Origin: Nitrospira japonica
GTDB lineage: Bacteria; Nitrospirota; Thermodesulfovibrionia; UBA6902
NCBI GenBank assembly: GCA_020723105.1
Contig: DYJL01000012.1
Coordinates: forward strand, 1-64,000
Direction of reading: 5' to 3'
DNA: 64,000 nucleotides
Shown here: positions 15,333 to 23,949 of the stretch, one piece after another
Layout: each line of letters begins with the position of its first letter
How positions within the stretch are numbered: the stretch's first letter is position 1
The notes under the pieces: model-generated
The model's database searches: none
What the model was told of the DNA's origin: nothing
The model's input: only the letters and a program-made list of their open reading frames with translations
Translations under genes and position numbers: made by a program

Positions 15333-16694
15333 TTACCGAAGACTTTTTATGTAACCGTCTATCGCGCGCGCTGCGCGTTTGCCTGCGCCCATGGCACTGA
15401 TGACAGTCGCGGCTCCGGTTGAAATATCGCCGCCTGCGAAGATACCGGGGATATTTGTTTTTCCGTCATAATCAGTCTTTATGTAGCCTGCGCCCCAGAG
15501 ATCCAGCCCGCTAATGGTCTTTACAAGGATCGGGTTTGAGGTCTGCCCTATTGCCATGATTACCTGATCAACGTCGAGAATAAACTCTTCTCCTGAACAT
15601 GACGGCTTTCTCCTGCCGGATTCATCTGTTTCACAGAGGATCATCTTGTCACATTTGATGGCTTTGACATATCCCCGCTCATCGCCGATTATCTCTTTCG
15701 GATTTGCAAGCAGTACAAGTTCAATCCCCTCTTCTTTGGCATGCTCAACTTCCTCAAGTCGGCAGGGCATTTCCTCTTCGGTCCTGCGGTAAACGATGTA
15801 TACTTTTTCTGCTCCAAGCCGCATGGCCGTGCGTGCGGCATCCATAGCAACATTGCCTCCGCCGACCACAGCAACTCTTTTAGCCCGCTTAACAGGAGTG
15901 TCATACGCAGGGAACTGATGCGCCTTCATGAGATTTACCCGTGTGAGAAATTCAGACGCAAAATAGACATTATTCAGATTCTCGCCGGGGATCTTCATGT
16001 ATTTGGGAGAACCGGCGCCGACGCCTACAAACACTGCCCTGAATTCTTCGGCAATTAATTCTTCAATAGTCTCTGTCCTTCCTACAACCCAGTTGACGAC
16101 TATTTTTACGCCCAGTTTTTTGATGCGCTCTATTTCACGGTGAATTATCGCTTTTGGAAGCCTGAACTCCGGTATGCCGTATGTCAGCACACCTCCTGGC
16201 TCGTGAAGGGCTTCAAAAATTGTAACTTCATAGCCGAGCTTTGCAAGGTCTGCTGCAGCAGTCAGTCCTGCAGGGCCTGAACCGATGACCGCTATCTTTA
16301 TCCCGTTGGGTTTGATCGTGACCGGTTCATCTTTTGCCTTTGACTTTATCTCATAGTCAGCCACAAACCTTTCAAGTGCTCCTATTGCAACTGGCTTTGA
16401 TTTCTTGCTGAGAATACAGTTTCCCTGACACTGGTTTTCTTGGGGGCATACCCTTCCGCATATGGCCGGAAGCATGTTGTAGTTTCGTATGACCCCAAGG
16501 CCGCCTTTGAAATCCCCGGCCTTGATGGCCGCTATAAATTTTGGAATATCTATTTCAACAGGACACCCGGCTACGCATTTGGGTTTCTTGCACTGAAGAC
16601 AGCGCTTTGCTTCCTTCATTGCCTGAGCCTGCGTCAACCCCAACGCGACTTCCTTAAAATCTCTTCTGCGTTTTTGAGGATCTCTTGCTCTCAA
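15333..16694 (-). CDS. nfnB: NfnB-type/GltD-like NADPH oxidoreductase subunit
   Basis: This 453-residue flavoprotein belongs to the glutamate synthase small-subunit family. The N-terminus has CLQCKKPKCVAGCPVEIDIP and a second Cys set (CGRCVCPQENQCQGNC-type) for two [4Fe-4S] clusters. GSGPAGLTAAADLAKLGYEV is the FAD site and VGGGNVAMDAARTAMRLGA the NADPH site. Its stop-proximal partner NfnA overlaps its start by 4 bp. No large glutamate synthase subunit is nearby. The pair is therefore best read as NfnAB, the electron-bifurcating NADH-dependent ferredoxin:NADP oxidoreductase, not as GltBD. Annotations of such genes as sulfide dehydrogenase also exist. Confidence 0.88.
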   Translation of the reverse strand: MRARDPQKRRRDFKEVALGLTQAQAMKEAKRCLQCKKPKCVAGCPVEIDIPKFIAAIKAGDFKGGLGVIRNYNMLPAICGRVCPQENQCQGNCILSKKSKPVAIGALERFVADYEIKSKAKDEPVTIKPNGIKIAVIGSGPAGLTAAADLAKLGYEVTIFEALHEPGGVLTYGIPEFRLPKAIIHREIERIKKLGVKIVVNWVVGRTETIEELIAEEFRAVFVGVGAGSPKYMKIPGENLNNVYFASEFLTRVNLMKAHQFPAYDTPVKRAKRVAVVGGGNVAMDAARTAMRLGAEKVYIVYRRTEEEMPCRLEEVEHAKEEGIELVLLANPKEIIGDERGYVKAIKCDKMILCETDESGRRKPSCSGEEFILDVDQVIMAIGQTSNPILVKTISGLDLWGAGYIKTDYDGKTNIPGIFAGGDISTGAATVISAMGAGKRAARAIDGYIKSLR

Positions 16695-17539
16695 TTTGTT
16701 TTCTTACATTTTCCTTTACATGTAGTTTTATATTTCTGAAGAGACTCCATTTCTTCGTCCCTGTAAAACCCCAGGCGGTTTGCAAGCTCCTGAAAGTCCA
16801 CCTCATGAGCGTCAAATTCCGGACCCTCCACGCAGGCAAACCTTGTTACGCCTCCTACAGTAACCCTGCAGGCGCCGCACATGCCCGTGCCTTCTACCAT
16901 CAAGGGATTAAGGCTTACAAGAGTCTTAATGCTATAATTTTTTGTCAGTGCTGATACCGCCTGCATCATTCTTACAGGGCCTACTGCTATTACCACATGG
17001 ACCGTTTCGGTCTCAATTACTTCTTTAAGCACATCAGTAACAAGGCCCTTTCTGCCGCTGCTTCCGTCGTCGGTTGTCAGGAGGGTTTCATCAGCATGTT
17101 TGCTGAACTTATCAGGCCAGACCAGGAAGTCCCTAGTCCTCGCACCAAGTATGGTAGTTGCCTTGTTTTTCTTTTCTTTCAATGCGGTCAAAATCGGAAA
17201 GAGAGTTGCCGAGCCTATGCCTCCGCCCACAAGCACACAATGTCCATATTCCTGAATGGGGGTTTCATGCCCGAGGGGGCCAACCACATCTCTGATTGAG
17301 CTGCCGGTTTTCATTTTGCCAAGAACCTCGGTTGTCTTGCCGATCTTCTGGAAAAGAAGAGTGATAGTTCCCTGCTCCTTGTCAGAATCCGCTATTGTAA
17401 GTGGAAATCTCTCACCCTTTTCATTAATACGTATCACGACAAAATTGCCCGCCTTTGCATGCCGGGCGATATAAGGCGCCTCAATGGTCATCGAAATAAC
17501 CTGAGGAGCTACTGTTTCCCTGTGTAATATTTTAAACAT
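16691..17539 (-). CDS. nfnA: NfnA-type ferredoxin-NADP reductase subunit
   Basis: This 282-residue protein has a PyrK/FNR-like fold: an FAD-binding barrel with FVVIRINEKGERFPLTIAD near residue 33, and the NAD-binding GHCVLVGGGIGSATLFPI near 100. A C-terminal [2Fe-2S] Cys set (GTGMCGACRV and FACVEGP) follows. It starts the two-gene operon and its stop overlaps the NfnB start (ATGA). NfnA carries the bifurcating-enzyme NADH site. The tail is rich in Lys and Cys (KTTCKGKCKKTN), which is somewhat unusual. Confidence 0.88.
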   Translation of the reverse strand: MFKILHRETVAPQVISMTIEAPYIARHAKAGNFVVIRINEKGERFPLTIADSDKEQGTITLLFQKIGKTTEVLGKMKTGSSIRDVVGPLGHETPIQEYGHCVLVGGGIGSATLFPILTALKEKKNKATTILGARTRDFLVWPDKFSKHADETLLTTDDGSSGRKGLVTDVLKEVIETETVHVVIAVGPVRMMQAVSALTKNYSIKTLVSLNPLMVEGTGMCGACRVTVGGVTRFACVEGPEFDAHEVDFQELANRLGFYRDEEMESLQKYKTTCKGKCKKTN

Positions 17540-17719
17540 AATTTCCGTTCGGGTCCTTTTAATGAGCTGTTTAACCTTATTGCTTATAAGGCAAGATCAG
17601 GCTGCTGCACTTTAAATGGCAGGCAGTGAACAACTGCATCAACCGGAGGTTTTCAGGATGTGCTATTATAGCAAAGATAATTTTAATTGTTAAAGGTCTT
17701 CTATATAGCTTCTTTTATT

Positions 17720-18099
17720 AACCCTGTCTGTCTGCACAATTGTTTCATAGATAATGCGGGCTATGTAATAACCTCTAAGGGCGTTTCGGAGTCTGCCGGA
17801 AAGATCAGAGACCTGTGCTCACGCTTTGGCATCTCGGCAATAGCCATAGGCAACGGCACAGCCGGAAGGGAGACAGAGTCTTTCATCAGGGGACTTGGTC
17901 TGTCAAACGAGATTTCAATTGTGATGGTAAATGAGAGCGGCGCTTCCATTTCGTGAGGACCACTGCAGATGTAGTGAATGTGCATCAAAAAGTTACTGTC
18001 ACTGTTCTGGAAGTGGACCTGCCGAGAAAGCGCATCTCCCTTTCAATGAAGAGCAAGAGCGCTGAAACCCGGAAGGCCGAGCGTACGACTAACCTTTAA
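17720..18099 (+). pseudogene. Remnant of transcription accessory protein Tex
   Basis: The first part reads NAGYVITSKGVSESAGKI then IAIGNGTAGRETESFI and VMVNESGASIS, which is the YqgF-like region of Tex (IAIGNGTASRETD and SEAGASVYSAS in relatives). After a TGA at 17954 another frame reads VHQKVTVTVLEVDLPRKRIS and ends LSMKSKSAET, the C-terminal S1 domain of Tex. Roughly the helix-hairpin-helix middle is missing and the N-terminal 300 or more residues are absent, so this is a decayed fragment. The 3-prime end overlaps the rho stop by 11 bp. Confidence 0.8.
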
Positions 18100-19048
18100 C
18101 ATCTTTAAATGATTCTAAAAGTTCGCTATTGCCCGGATATTTCTGAAGCATCTCTATCAGCTTTTCCATAGCAGCAACACTATCCATCGATGCCATGCCC
18201 CGGCGCAATAATTCAAGGCGTCTGTACTCTTCCGGCTCAAACAAAAGCTCAGCACGCCGGGTACCGCTCTTTGACACATCGATTGCCGGGAATACCCTTT
18301 TTTCTGCCAGTTTCTTTGAGAGCACCAGTTCCATATTACCCGTACCTTTAAACTCCTCAAATATAACATTGTCCATAGCGCTGCCTGTATCGACCAGGAT
18401 CGTCGCAAGGATTGTTATAGAGCCCATACCCTCTACATTGCGGGCAATACCAAAAATACGGCGGGGCACTTCAAGTGCCCCGGCGCCCACCCCTCCGGAC
18501 ATCGTACGCCCTCTGCCCCGGTGCTGTGCGTTATGCACCCGCGCCAGACGCGTAAGTGAATCAAGCAATATCATCACATTATGCCCTGCTGCAGCTTCCT
18601 TAAAAGCCTCTGCAATGACCGTATCGACAATCTTGATATGATTTTCATGACTGTGGTCCATAGACGAGGAATATACCCTGGCCTTCACACTGCGCGTAAA
18701 ATCAGTCACCTCTTCGGGACGCTCATCAACAAGCAGGCAATATACCTTCATGTCAGTATATCCATTTGTTACTGCATTACTGATATTCTTTAAAAATGTT
18801 GTCTTACCCAACCCGGGCGATGCTACTATAAGAGCACGCTGCCCCATCCCGATAGGACAAATAAGATCAAGCGCACGCATGGACAAATCGTCACTGCCCC
18901 TCTCAAGAATGATACGCGTATGCGGGTTTACTGCCGTACCGGCAAGAAATTTTTGCTCATCGGCCGAAGCAACCCTGCGCGCCGGCACACTCGAACGCTG
19001 CGATGGTTGTGATTTCCCGCGCCGCGAATTTAACCTGAACGAACTCAT
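18089..19048 (-). CDS. rho: Rho-type helicase lacking the N-terminal RNA-binding domain
   Basis: This 319-residue protein is collinear with the ATPase core of transcription terminator Rho. It has HTRIILERGSDDLSMRALDL, then GQRALIVASPGLGKTTF (P-loop near residue 90), LLVDERPEEVTDFTRSV, ILLDSLTRLARVHN, RGRTMSGGVGAGAL (Q-loop region) and FPAIDVSKSGTRRAELL (R-loop and Arg finger region). Standard Rho is about 420 residues with a helical N-terminus and a cold-shock RNA-binding domain. Both are replaced here by about 35 basic residues (SRRGKSQPSQRSSVPARR). The gene is intact from its ATG, and RNase D ends 56 bp upstream, so the domain has not been split off into a neighbouring gene. It may be a second Rho. 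Confidence 0.85.
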   Translation of the reverse strand: MSSFRLNSRRGKSQPSQRSSVPARRVASADEQKFLAGTAVNPHTRIILERGSDDLSMRALDLICPIGMGQRALIVASPGLGKTTFLKNISNAVTNGYTDMKVYCLLVDERPEEVTDFTRSVKARVYSSSMDHSHENHIKIVDTVIAEAFKEAAAGHNVMILLDSLTRLARVHNAQHRGRGRTMSGGVGAGALEVPRRIFGIARNVEGMGSITILATILVDTGSAMDNVIFEEFKGTGNMELVLSKKLAEKRVFPAIDVSKSGTRRAELLFEPEEYRRLELLRRGMASMDSVAAMEKLIEMLQKYPGNSELLESFKDVKG

Positions 19049-19103
19049 ATATACTCCTTACTTTATTAAATTTTCAATACTCCATGACAAGCCATTCAGT
19101 AAT

Positions 19104-19958
19104 TCAAACCACTTCGACTGCTTTTCTTAGCTCCTGCAGTAGGTCCTGAATTAAATCAGCGCCAACCCTTTTTGCAAACCGGAGTTTATCAACAAACTTC
19201 GGGTCCTGTACTATATTGATTAAATCGGCCTTATGTATAACGTAATGAGGCGGCATATTGCACAGTATCGCATACTTTTCCCTGATATCAAATACTCTGC
19301 GAAACATGGTTTTTTTATCGTCCCGAAGCCTGCTGTATCCGTTTATCTTTCTGTATTTGTCTTCCGGATTTCTGGTGTAGTCTTTGTTCTGAATCTGCAA
19401 GTTCTTCAGAAAGAAGGGCTCCAGCAATTTCTTTGTGTACAGTTTTGCCAGGATGATGTCTTTCAATGCAAGCAGGTGCACGACATCGTTGAGGGCATAT
19501 TCAAGGGCCTGTTCAGATAACGGCCTGGTGGTCCAGTTATGCTTCTGGTATTTCTTTTTCTTTTCCAGAAAAATTCCGAGTTCAAATGCAATTACTGAAT
19601 GAAGGTCTTTCTTTTCATAATTAAGAAGCTCAGCAGCCGGCCTTAAATCCAGTATGGATTTGATTTCTATATCAGCAGTGTTTTTAAGCAACGACAGGTC
19701 GCTTCCCGCATCGTACATTACTTTTAGAATATTTATATTCTCGAAGAACGGGTTAAGGGCATCGTTATCTATTTTGAATGGATCAATGATTACATTGTTT
19801 ACCCCGTCAAAGATTTGAGTTAGGCATAGTTTTTCTCCGTAGGCGTGCAGATTGGATTCAGCCTCTATATCCAGGGCGATAATATGAGGGCCTTTATCTT
19901 CAAATTTTTTCAGATAGGTCCAAAGCTCAGCCCGGCTTTTTATATTGATGTAATTCAT
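19104..19958 (-). CDS. rnd: Ribonuclease D-like 3-prime to 5-prime exonuclease
   Basis: This 284-residue DEDD-family exonuclease has IIALDIEAESN (Exo I Asp/Glu), YDAGSDLSLL (Exo II Asp) and EYALNDVVHLLALKD (Exo III Tyr/Asp). It acts on tRNA and other structured RNA 3-prime ends. The C-terminal region from residue 205 is helical and fits an HRDC domain in part. I chose the ATG at 19958, which has AGAGG upstream. A TTG at 19979 that overlaps the regulator stop would add seven residues. It lies directly after the hcpR-like gene and could be cotranscribed with it. Confidence 0.85.
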   Translation of the reverse strand: MNYINIKSRAELWTYLKKFEDKGPHIIALDIEAESNLHAYGEKLCLTQIFDGVNNVIIDPFKIDNDALNPFFENINILKVMYDAGSDLSLLKNTADIEIKSILDLRPAAELLNYEKKDLHSVIAFELGIFLEKKKKYQKHNWTTRPLSEQALEYALNDVVHLLALKDIILAKLYTKKLLEPFFLKNLQIQNKDYTRNPEDKYRKINGYSRLRDDKKTMFRRVFDIREKYAILCNMPPHYVIHKADLINIVQDPKFVDKLRFAKRVGADLIQDLLQELRKAVEVV

Positions 19959-19975
19959 AAATGCCTCTTTAAATA

Positions 19976-20677
19976 TCAAAGTCCCGTTTTCTCGCCGTTA
20001 ACTATATACTGAAGGGCTTTTCTGTTAAGTAATCTGATGCGTCGTCCGCTGACTTTCAGCAGGCCTTTTTCGCTCATTTTGCGAAGGATCCTTGAAAGGG
20101 TTTCCGGTATGGTTCCGAGCAGGCTCGCGAGTTGTCCCTTGGAGATATCAATCTCAACGATATCACCGCGGCCTGTACGCTCATGGAGATAAAGGAGATA
20201 TGCGGCAAGCCTTCCCGGCACTTCCTTCAGGGAAAGGTCTTCTATCATCCTTGTAAAATGCTGGAGGCGCATCGAGAGGTTTGCCATCATGTTCATGACT
20301 ACAGTGGGTTCTTTTTGAATAAGTGCAAGAAAGTCTTTTCGGGGCAGAAAGAAGGCCGTGGTCTTTTCCATTGCATCAGCATGCGCGGGATACGGAGAGC
20401 CCGCAAAGGCAGAGACTGCGCCGAGCAGCTCTCTGGAGCCGACTATATGGAGTATCTGCTCTTTTCCCTCTGCCGACAGTTTAAATACCTTTACGCGGCC
20501 TTTGATAACAATGTAAAACCCGGCTGATGCGCTGCCCTCAGTAAAAATGTTTTCTCCCTTGTGGAACGAACGCACAACAAGGATCCCCTCAAGCATTCCG
20601 AGCGCTGCATCAGGCAGTTTCAGAAAAAGAGGCATATTCCTCAATTGAGAGAGATGGTCTGATTTTTTCTCACTCAT
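19976..20677 (-). CDS. Crp/Fnr-family regulator, probable HcpR
   Basis: This 233-residue Crp/Fnr protein has a cNMP-like sensory barrel (GENIFTEGSASAGFYIVIKGRVKVF) and a C-terminal helix-turn-helix (GQLASLLGTIPETLSRILRKMSEKGLLKV). It has no Cys cluster as in Fnr, so any redox or NO sensing would need haem or another ligand. It is divergent from hcp across a gap that contains the dyad TTGAC-ATAG-GTCAA. That arrangement is the classical HcpR-hcp pair for nitrosative stress control; family knowledge supports the call, ligand unknown. Confidence 0.82.
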   Translation of the reverse strand: MSEKKSDHLSQLRNMPLFLKLPDAALGMLEGILVVRSFHKGENIFTEGSASAGFYIVIKGRVKVFKLSAEGKEQILHIVGSRELLGAVSAFAGSPYPAHADAMEKTTAFFLPRKDFLALIQKEPTVVMNMMANLSMRLQHFTRMIEDLSLKEVPGRLAAYLLYLHERTGRGDIVEIDISKGQLASLLGTIPETLSRILRKMSEKGLLKVSGRRIRLLNRKALQYIVNGEKTGL

Positions 20678-20734
20678 AACGGATATTGTAATACCATTAT
20701 TTAACTGATCCTGTCAAAGATATATTTTAATTTT

Positions 20735-20748
20735 TTGACATAGGTCAA
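20735..20748. promoter_or_regulatory. Crp/Fnr-type operator between hcpR-like gene and hcp
   Basis: TTGAC-N4-GTCAA is a perfect dyad of the Fnr/HcpR type at the middle of the divergent 171-bp gap. It lies about 100 bp before hcp and 58 bp before the regulator, so it could activate hcp and autoregulate. Confidence 0.75.
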
Positions 20749-20794
20749 GGATATCCTTTCATCCCCCTGCTAATCTAATACCAGAAGATTAATA

Positions 20795-20820
20795 TTCCCC
20801 TCCCTTGACGGGAGGGGGAA
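20795..20820. repeat. GC-rich hairpin in the hcp leader
   Basis: CCCCTCCC and GGGAGGGG form a perfect 8-bp stem with a TTGAC loop, 28 bp before the hcp ATG. It looks like one of the mobile short palindromes of this genome. It lies in the 5-prime untranslated region, where it may affect mRNA stability. Confidence 0.6.
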
Positions 20821-20848
20821 CTATAAACCAGTTTTAAGGAGGGACAAT

Positions 20849-22489
20849 ATGTTTTGTAATCAATGTGAACAGGTAGCACACGGAGGATGTATCAAGATCG
20901 GCACCTGCGGAAAGAAATCCGATGTGGCCGCACTGCAGGATCTTTTGCTTTATGCACTGAAAGGGCTCGCGCTTTATGCGGTCGAGGGAAGGACAATAGG
21001 TGTCATAGACCGGAGGGCCGATGAGTTTTCAGTCAAGGCGCTCTTTTCAACGCTGACAAACGTAAACTTCGACCCCGAAAGGTTTGTCAACCTTATCAAT
21101 GAATGCGTTGAGATAAGAGAGGCACTGAAGAATAGGATTCAATCGGCATTGGGCAATACCGATTTCAGCGAAGAGGCTGCGGTCTTTATTCCGGCAAAGA
21201 CGAAGGAGGAAATGGTCAAACAGGGAGAATCTGTGACGATTACTCCCAATGAAGTCAATGCGGACATTGCATCGCTTGAGCAGACCACGCTGTACGGTCT
21301 CAAGGGTATAGCAGCTTACGCTTATCATGCCCAGACCCTGGGGCAGAGTGATGATGCAGTATATGCATACGTCCATGAGGCCTTAAGCTCCATGCTTAAT
21401 AAAGAGCTCTCTCTTGAAGACTGGGTGGCCCTTGCATTGAAATGCGGGGAGGTAAACCTGAAGGCCATGGAGCTTCTCGATGCAGCCAATACCGGGACGT
21501 ATGGTCATCCTGTGCCTACATCGGTGCCTCTGGGCGCCAAAAAAGGCAAGGCTCTGCTGGTGTCCGGTCATGATCTTCAGGACCTTGAAGCTATTCTCCG
21601 GCAGACTGAAGGAAAAGGAATTAATATCTACACTCACGGTGAAATGCTTCCGACGCATGGTTATCCGGAGTTGAAAAAGTACCCGCACTTCTACGGCCAC
21701 TACGGCACGGCATGGCAGAACCAGCATATTGAATTCGCAAAATTCCCCGGCGCAATTGTCATGACGACAAACTGTCTGCAGAAGCCGCATGATTCATATA
21801 AGGCGAATGTTTTCACCTGCGGGCTTGTCGGCTGGCCCGGTGTTAACCATATTTCCGGCAAAGACTTTTCATCAGCCATAGCAAGGGCGCTTGAGCTGCC
21901 CGGTTTCCCTGAGGACATCCAGTGCAAGACCGTAATGACAGGCTTTGCGAGGAATGCCGTAATGGGTGTTGCCGACAAAGTAATTGCCGGTGTAAAGACT
22001 GGAGCGATCCGTCACTTCTTCCTCGTGGCTGGTTGTGACGGGGCCAAGGCAGGAAGAAATTATTACACAGAGTTTGTGGAGAAGGTTCCAAAAGATTGTG
22101 TGGTTCTGACCCTCGCATGCGGAAAGTTCAGGTTTTTCGATAAAGAGCTGGGCGACATTGGCGGTATCCCGCGCCTGCTTGATATAGGCCAGTGCAATGA
22201 TGCGTATTCAGCAATACAGATTGCCCTGGCGCTCTCCAAGTCTTTTGGTGTGGGAGTAAATGAACTGCCGCTTTCTTTGGTGCTCTCATGGTATGAGCAA
22301 AAGGCTGTGGCAATATTACTCACACTTCTATATCTCGGCATCAAAGATATTCGTCTCGGGCCGACGCTGCCTTCATTTCTGACACCGAACGTGCTTGATT
22401 TCCTTGTGAAGAACTACAATATCAAGCCGATTGCAACGCCGGATGAAGATCTCGCCGAGATTCTCAGCGAAGATAAAATAGAGGCATAA
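20849..22489 (+). CDS. hcp: Hydroxylamine reductase / hybrid cluster protein
   Basis: This 546-residue Hcp reduces hydroxylamine and nitric oxide at its hybrid Fe-S-O cluster. The N-terminal cluster ligands are C3, C6, C14 and C20 (CNQCEQ then GGC and TCGK). Hybrid-cluster ligands are in GHDLQDLEAIL, TNCLQKP, FLVAGCDGAK and VLTLACGKFRF. The length is full. AAGGAGG precedes the ATG. The divergent HcpR-like regulator and its operator suggest induction by nitrosative stress. No hcr reductase is adjacent. Confidence 0.95.
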   Translation: MFCNQCEQVAHGGCIKIGTCGKKSDVAALQDLLLYALKGLALYAVEGRTIGVIDRRADEFSVKALFSTLTNVNFDPERFVNLINECVEIREALKNRIQSALGNTDFSEEAAVFIPAKTKEEMVKQGESVTITPNEVNADIASLEQTTLYGLKGIAAYAYHAQTLGQSDDAVYAYVHEALSSMLNKELSLEDWVALALKCGEVNLKAMELLDAANTGTYGHPVPTSVPLGAKKGKALLVSGHDLQDLEAILRQTEGKGINIYTHGEMLPTHGYPELKKYPHFYGHYGTAWQNQHIEFAKFPGAIVMTTNCLQKPHDSYKANVFTCGLVGWPGVNHISGKDFSSAIARALELPGFPEDIQCKTVMTGFARNAVMGVADKVIAGVKTGAIRHFFLVAGCDGAKAGRNYYTEFVEKVPKDCVVLTLACGKFRFFDKELGDIGGIPRLLDIGQCNDAYSAIQIALALSKSFGVGVNELPLSLVLSWYEQKAVAILLTLLYLGIKDIRLGPTLPSFLTPNVLDFLVKNYNIKPIATPDEDLAEILSEDKIEA

Positions 22490-22581
22490 CACACATTCAG
22501 AACATTTACATTAGAGGAGATATATGAAAAAAATTTAATGAGTTGAATTGAAATTATTTAGTTAAACTCATAAGATACAGT

Positions 22582-23301
22582 ATGATTGTAATAATTGATT
22601 ATGGAATGGGGAATCTGAGAAGCGTTGAAAAGGGCTTCCAGAAGGTCGGTGTTGATGTTACAGTGACGAACAGTCCCGGGATGGTCCAAAAGGCTGATGC
22701 AATAGTACTTCCCGGAGTCGGCGCATTCAAAGACTGCATGAGAGAGCTTGCCAGTCTGGAATTAATAGATGCTGTTGTTGATTCCATTAAACAAGGAAAA
22801 CCCTATCTGGGCATTTGCCTGGGCCTTCAGGTGCTGTTTAGTGAATCAGAGGAATTTGGCAAATGCCGGGGGCTTGATGTGCTGAGAGGCGAAGTAAAAA
22901 AGTTTGAGTTTGGAAGGCAAGATAGTAAAGATTTGTCATTCCCGCGAAGGCGGGAATCCAGAGAATCGGAACTGGATTCTCCGGTTAAGCCGGAGAATGA
23001 CGACTTAGGTTATCAAACACTTAAAGTCCCCCACATGGGCTGGAATGAGATACAAATACAGAAAAACAATCCCCTGTTTGACGGTATTCCTGACAGGAGC
23101 TATTTCTATTTTGTACACTCCTTCTACGTGGTGCCGGAAGATAAATCTATAATTGCAGCAACAACGGATTATGGCATTGAATTTACATCTTCGGTTTGGA
23201 AAGATAATGTTTTCTCCGTTCAATTTCACCCTGAAAAAAGCCAGGCTGTAGGGCTGCAGCTGCTTAAGAACTTTGGGGATATTGTGAAGAAAGGGCTTTA
23301 A
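22582..23301 (+). CDS. hisH: Imidazole glycerol phosphate synthase, glutaminase subunit, with repeat insertion
   Basis: This class-I glutamine amidotransferase makes ammonia for HisF in histidine synthesis. The nucleophile motif PYLGICLGLQ is near residue 80, and the His/Glu pair lies in VQFHPEKSQ. It is 239 residues, about 35-40 more than usual. The excess is an in-frame insert at about residues 117-142 (LSFPRRRESRESELDSPVKP), translated from a palindromic GTCATTCCCGCG repeat (22935-23001). The insert sits in a surface loop before VPHMGWNE, so the enzyme is probably active. No Shine-Dalgarno sequence precedes the ATG; a four-codon MKKI peptide with a good one ends at 22538. Confidence 0.88.
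   Translation: MIVIIDYGMGNLRSVEKGFQKVGVDVTVTNSPGMVQKADAIVLPGVGAFKDCMRELASLELIDAVVDSIKQGKPYLGICLGLQVLFSESEEFGKCRGLDVLRGEVKKFEFGRQDSKDLSFPRRRESRESELDSPVKPENDDLGYQTLKVPHMGWNEIQIQKNNPLFDGIPDRSYFYFVHSFYVVPEDKSIIAATTDYGIEFTSSVWKDNVFSVQFHPEKSQAVGLQLLKNFGDIVKKGL
22935..23001. repeat. Palindromic repeat inserted inside hisH
   Basis: It opens with GTCATTCCCGCGAAGGCGGG and closes with GAGAATGAC as inverted ends. Inside are two hairpins (CGCGAAGGCG and CTCCGG/CCGGAG). It preserves the hisH frame. Same family as 2483-2571. Confidence 0.85.
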
Positions 23302-23414
23302 TGTTAAAAAGTTGTCTGATGTCGTAAGCTTTGCTCTCAGCATAGGAACCGGCTTTCTCCATTTTCCCTGTTTAAGTCTGTCCACCTGAAGCAAGAGGTT
23401 CATCTCAAGAATGC

Positions 23415-23490
23415 CGACCGACTGAAAATGATGCGGTTGACGATCTTGTAGCGATATCGGATTACATTGCAATAGATAACTCGCCCGCTA
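23415..23490 (+). pseudogene. Fragment resembling a ParE/RelE-type toxin N-terminus
   Basis: One frame reads NDAVDDLVAISDYIAIDNSPA, which matches the ParE-toxin start pattern (xxAxxDLxxIxxYIAxDNPxAA). There is no start codon with a ribosome site and no toxin body: the frame runs into the folK 3-prime end. It is best read as a short decayed remnant between hisH and folK. The upstream 110 bp show nothing I recognise. Confidence 0.4.
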
Positions 23491-23493
23491 CTT

Positions 23494-23949
23494 TCAACTT
23501 AATCCCTGCAACAAGTCTCGTATACTCTTCTTCAAAACCGGATGCATCTTATCCGACGCTATCTCTGCAAGCGGTTTCAGCACAAATTCCCGCTCACTGA
23601 TTCCCGGGTGAGGTATCTCTAATTCAGAAGTTTTTAAGATGATATCATCATAAAGAAGGATGTCGAGGTCTATTACTCGCGGTCCCCAGTGTGCAGTCGG
23701 CAATCTTCCAACTTCGATTTCGATATTTTTGAGAAAGTGCAATAGTTCATCAGGCTTCAGAGAGGTTTTAATTTCAAGCGCCATATTGATAAAGTTCGGC
23801 TGCTCTTTGACTCCCCACGGCTCGGTCTCGAGCATGGAAGAACGTTTTGTAACCGTTATGCCATTTTTAATAAGAAACTTGATTGCGAGCTCGCAATTCT
23901 CTTCCCGGTTGCCGAGATTGGCGCCGATGCCGATGTAAGCTGTATGCAT
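23494..23949 (-). CDS. folK: HPPK, folate biosynthesis pyrophosphokinase
   Basis: This 151-residue 2-amino-4-hydroxy-6-hydroxymethyldihydropteridine pyrophosphokinase has AYIGIGANLGNREENCE at the start and the signature WGPRVIDLDILLYDD with the two Mg-binding Asp. HPGISEREFVLKPLAEI closes the fold. Length is normal. It seems to be a single-gene unit on the minus strand. Confidence 0.93.
   Translation of the reverse strand: MHTAYIGIGANLGNREENCELAIKFLIKNGITVTKRSSMLETEPWGVKEQPNFINMALEIKTSLKPDELLHFLKNIEIEVGRLPTAHWGPRVIDLDILLYDDIILKTSELEIPHPGISEREFVLKPLAEIASDKMHPVLKKSIRDLLQGLS

Noticed and set aside
17954-17956. Selenocysteine in the Tex-like fragment
   Set aside because: The TGA is followed by a jump to a distant part of Tex in another frame, and there is no SECIS, so it is a stop in a remnant.
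22520-22538. Very short leader peptide MKKI before hisH
   Set aside because: It has a good ribosome site but four codons and no control signal such as His codons, so it looks like decay of an earlier gene start.
23005-23472. Antisense gene over the end of hisH
   Set aside because: It mirrors hisH and has no ribosome site or family motif.
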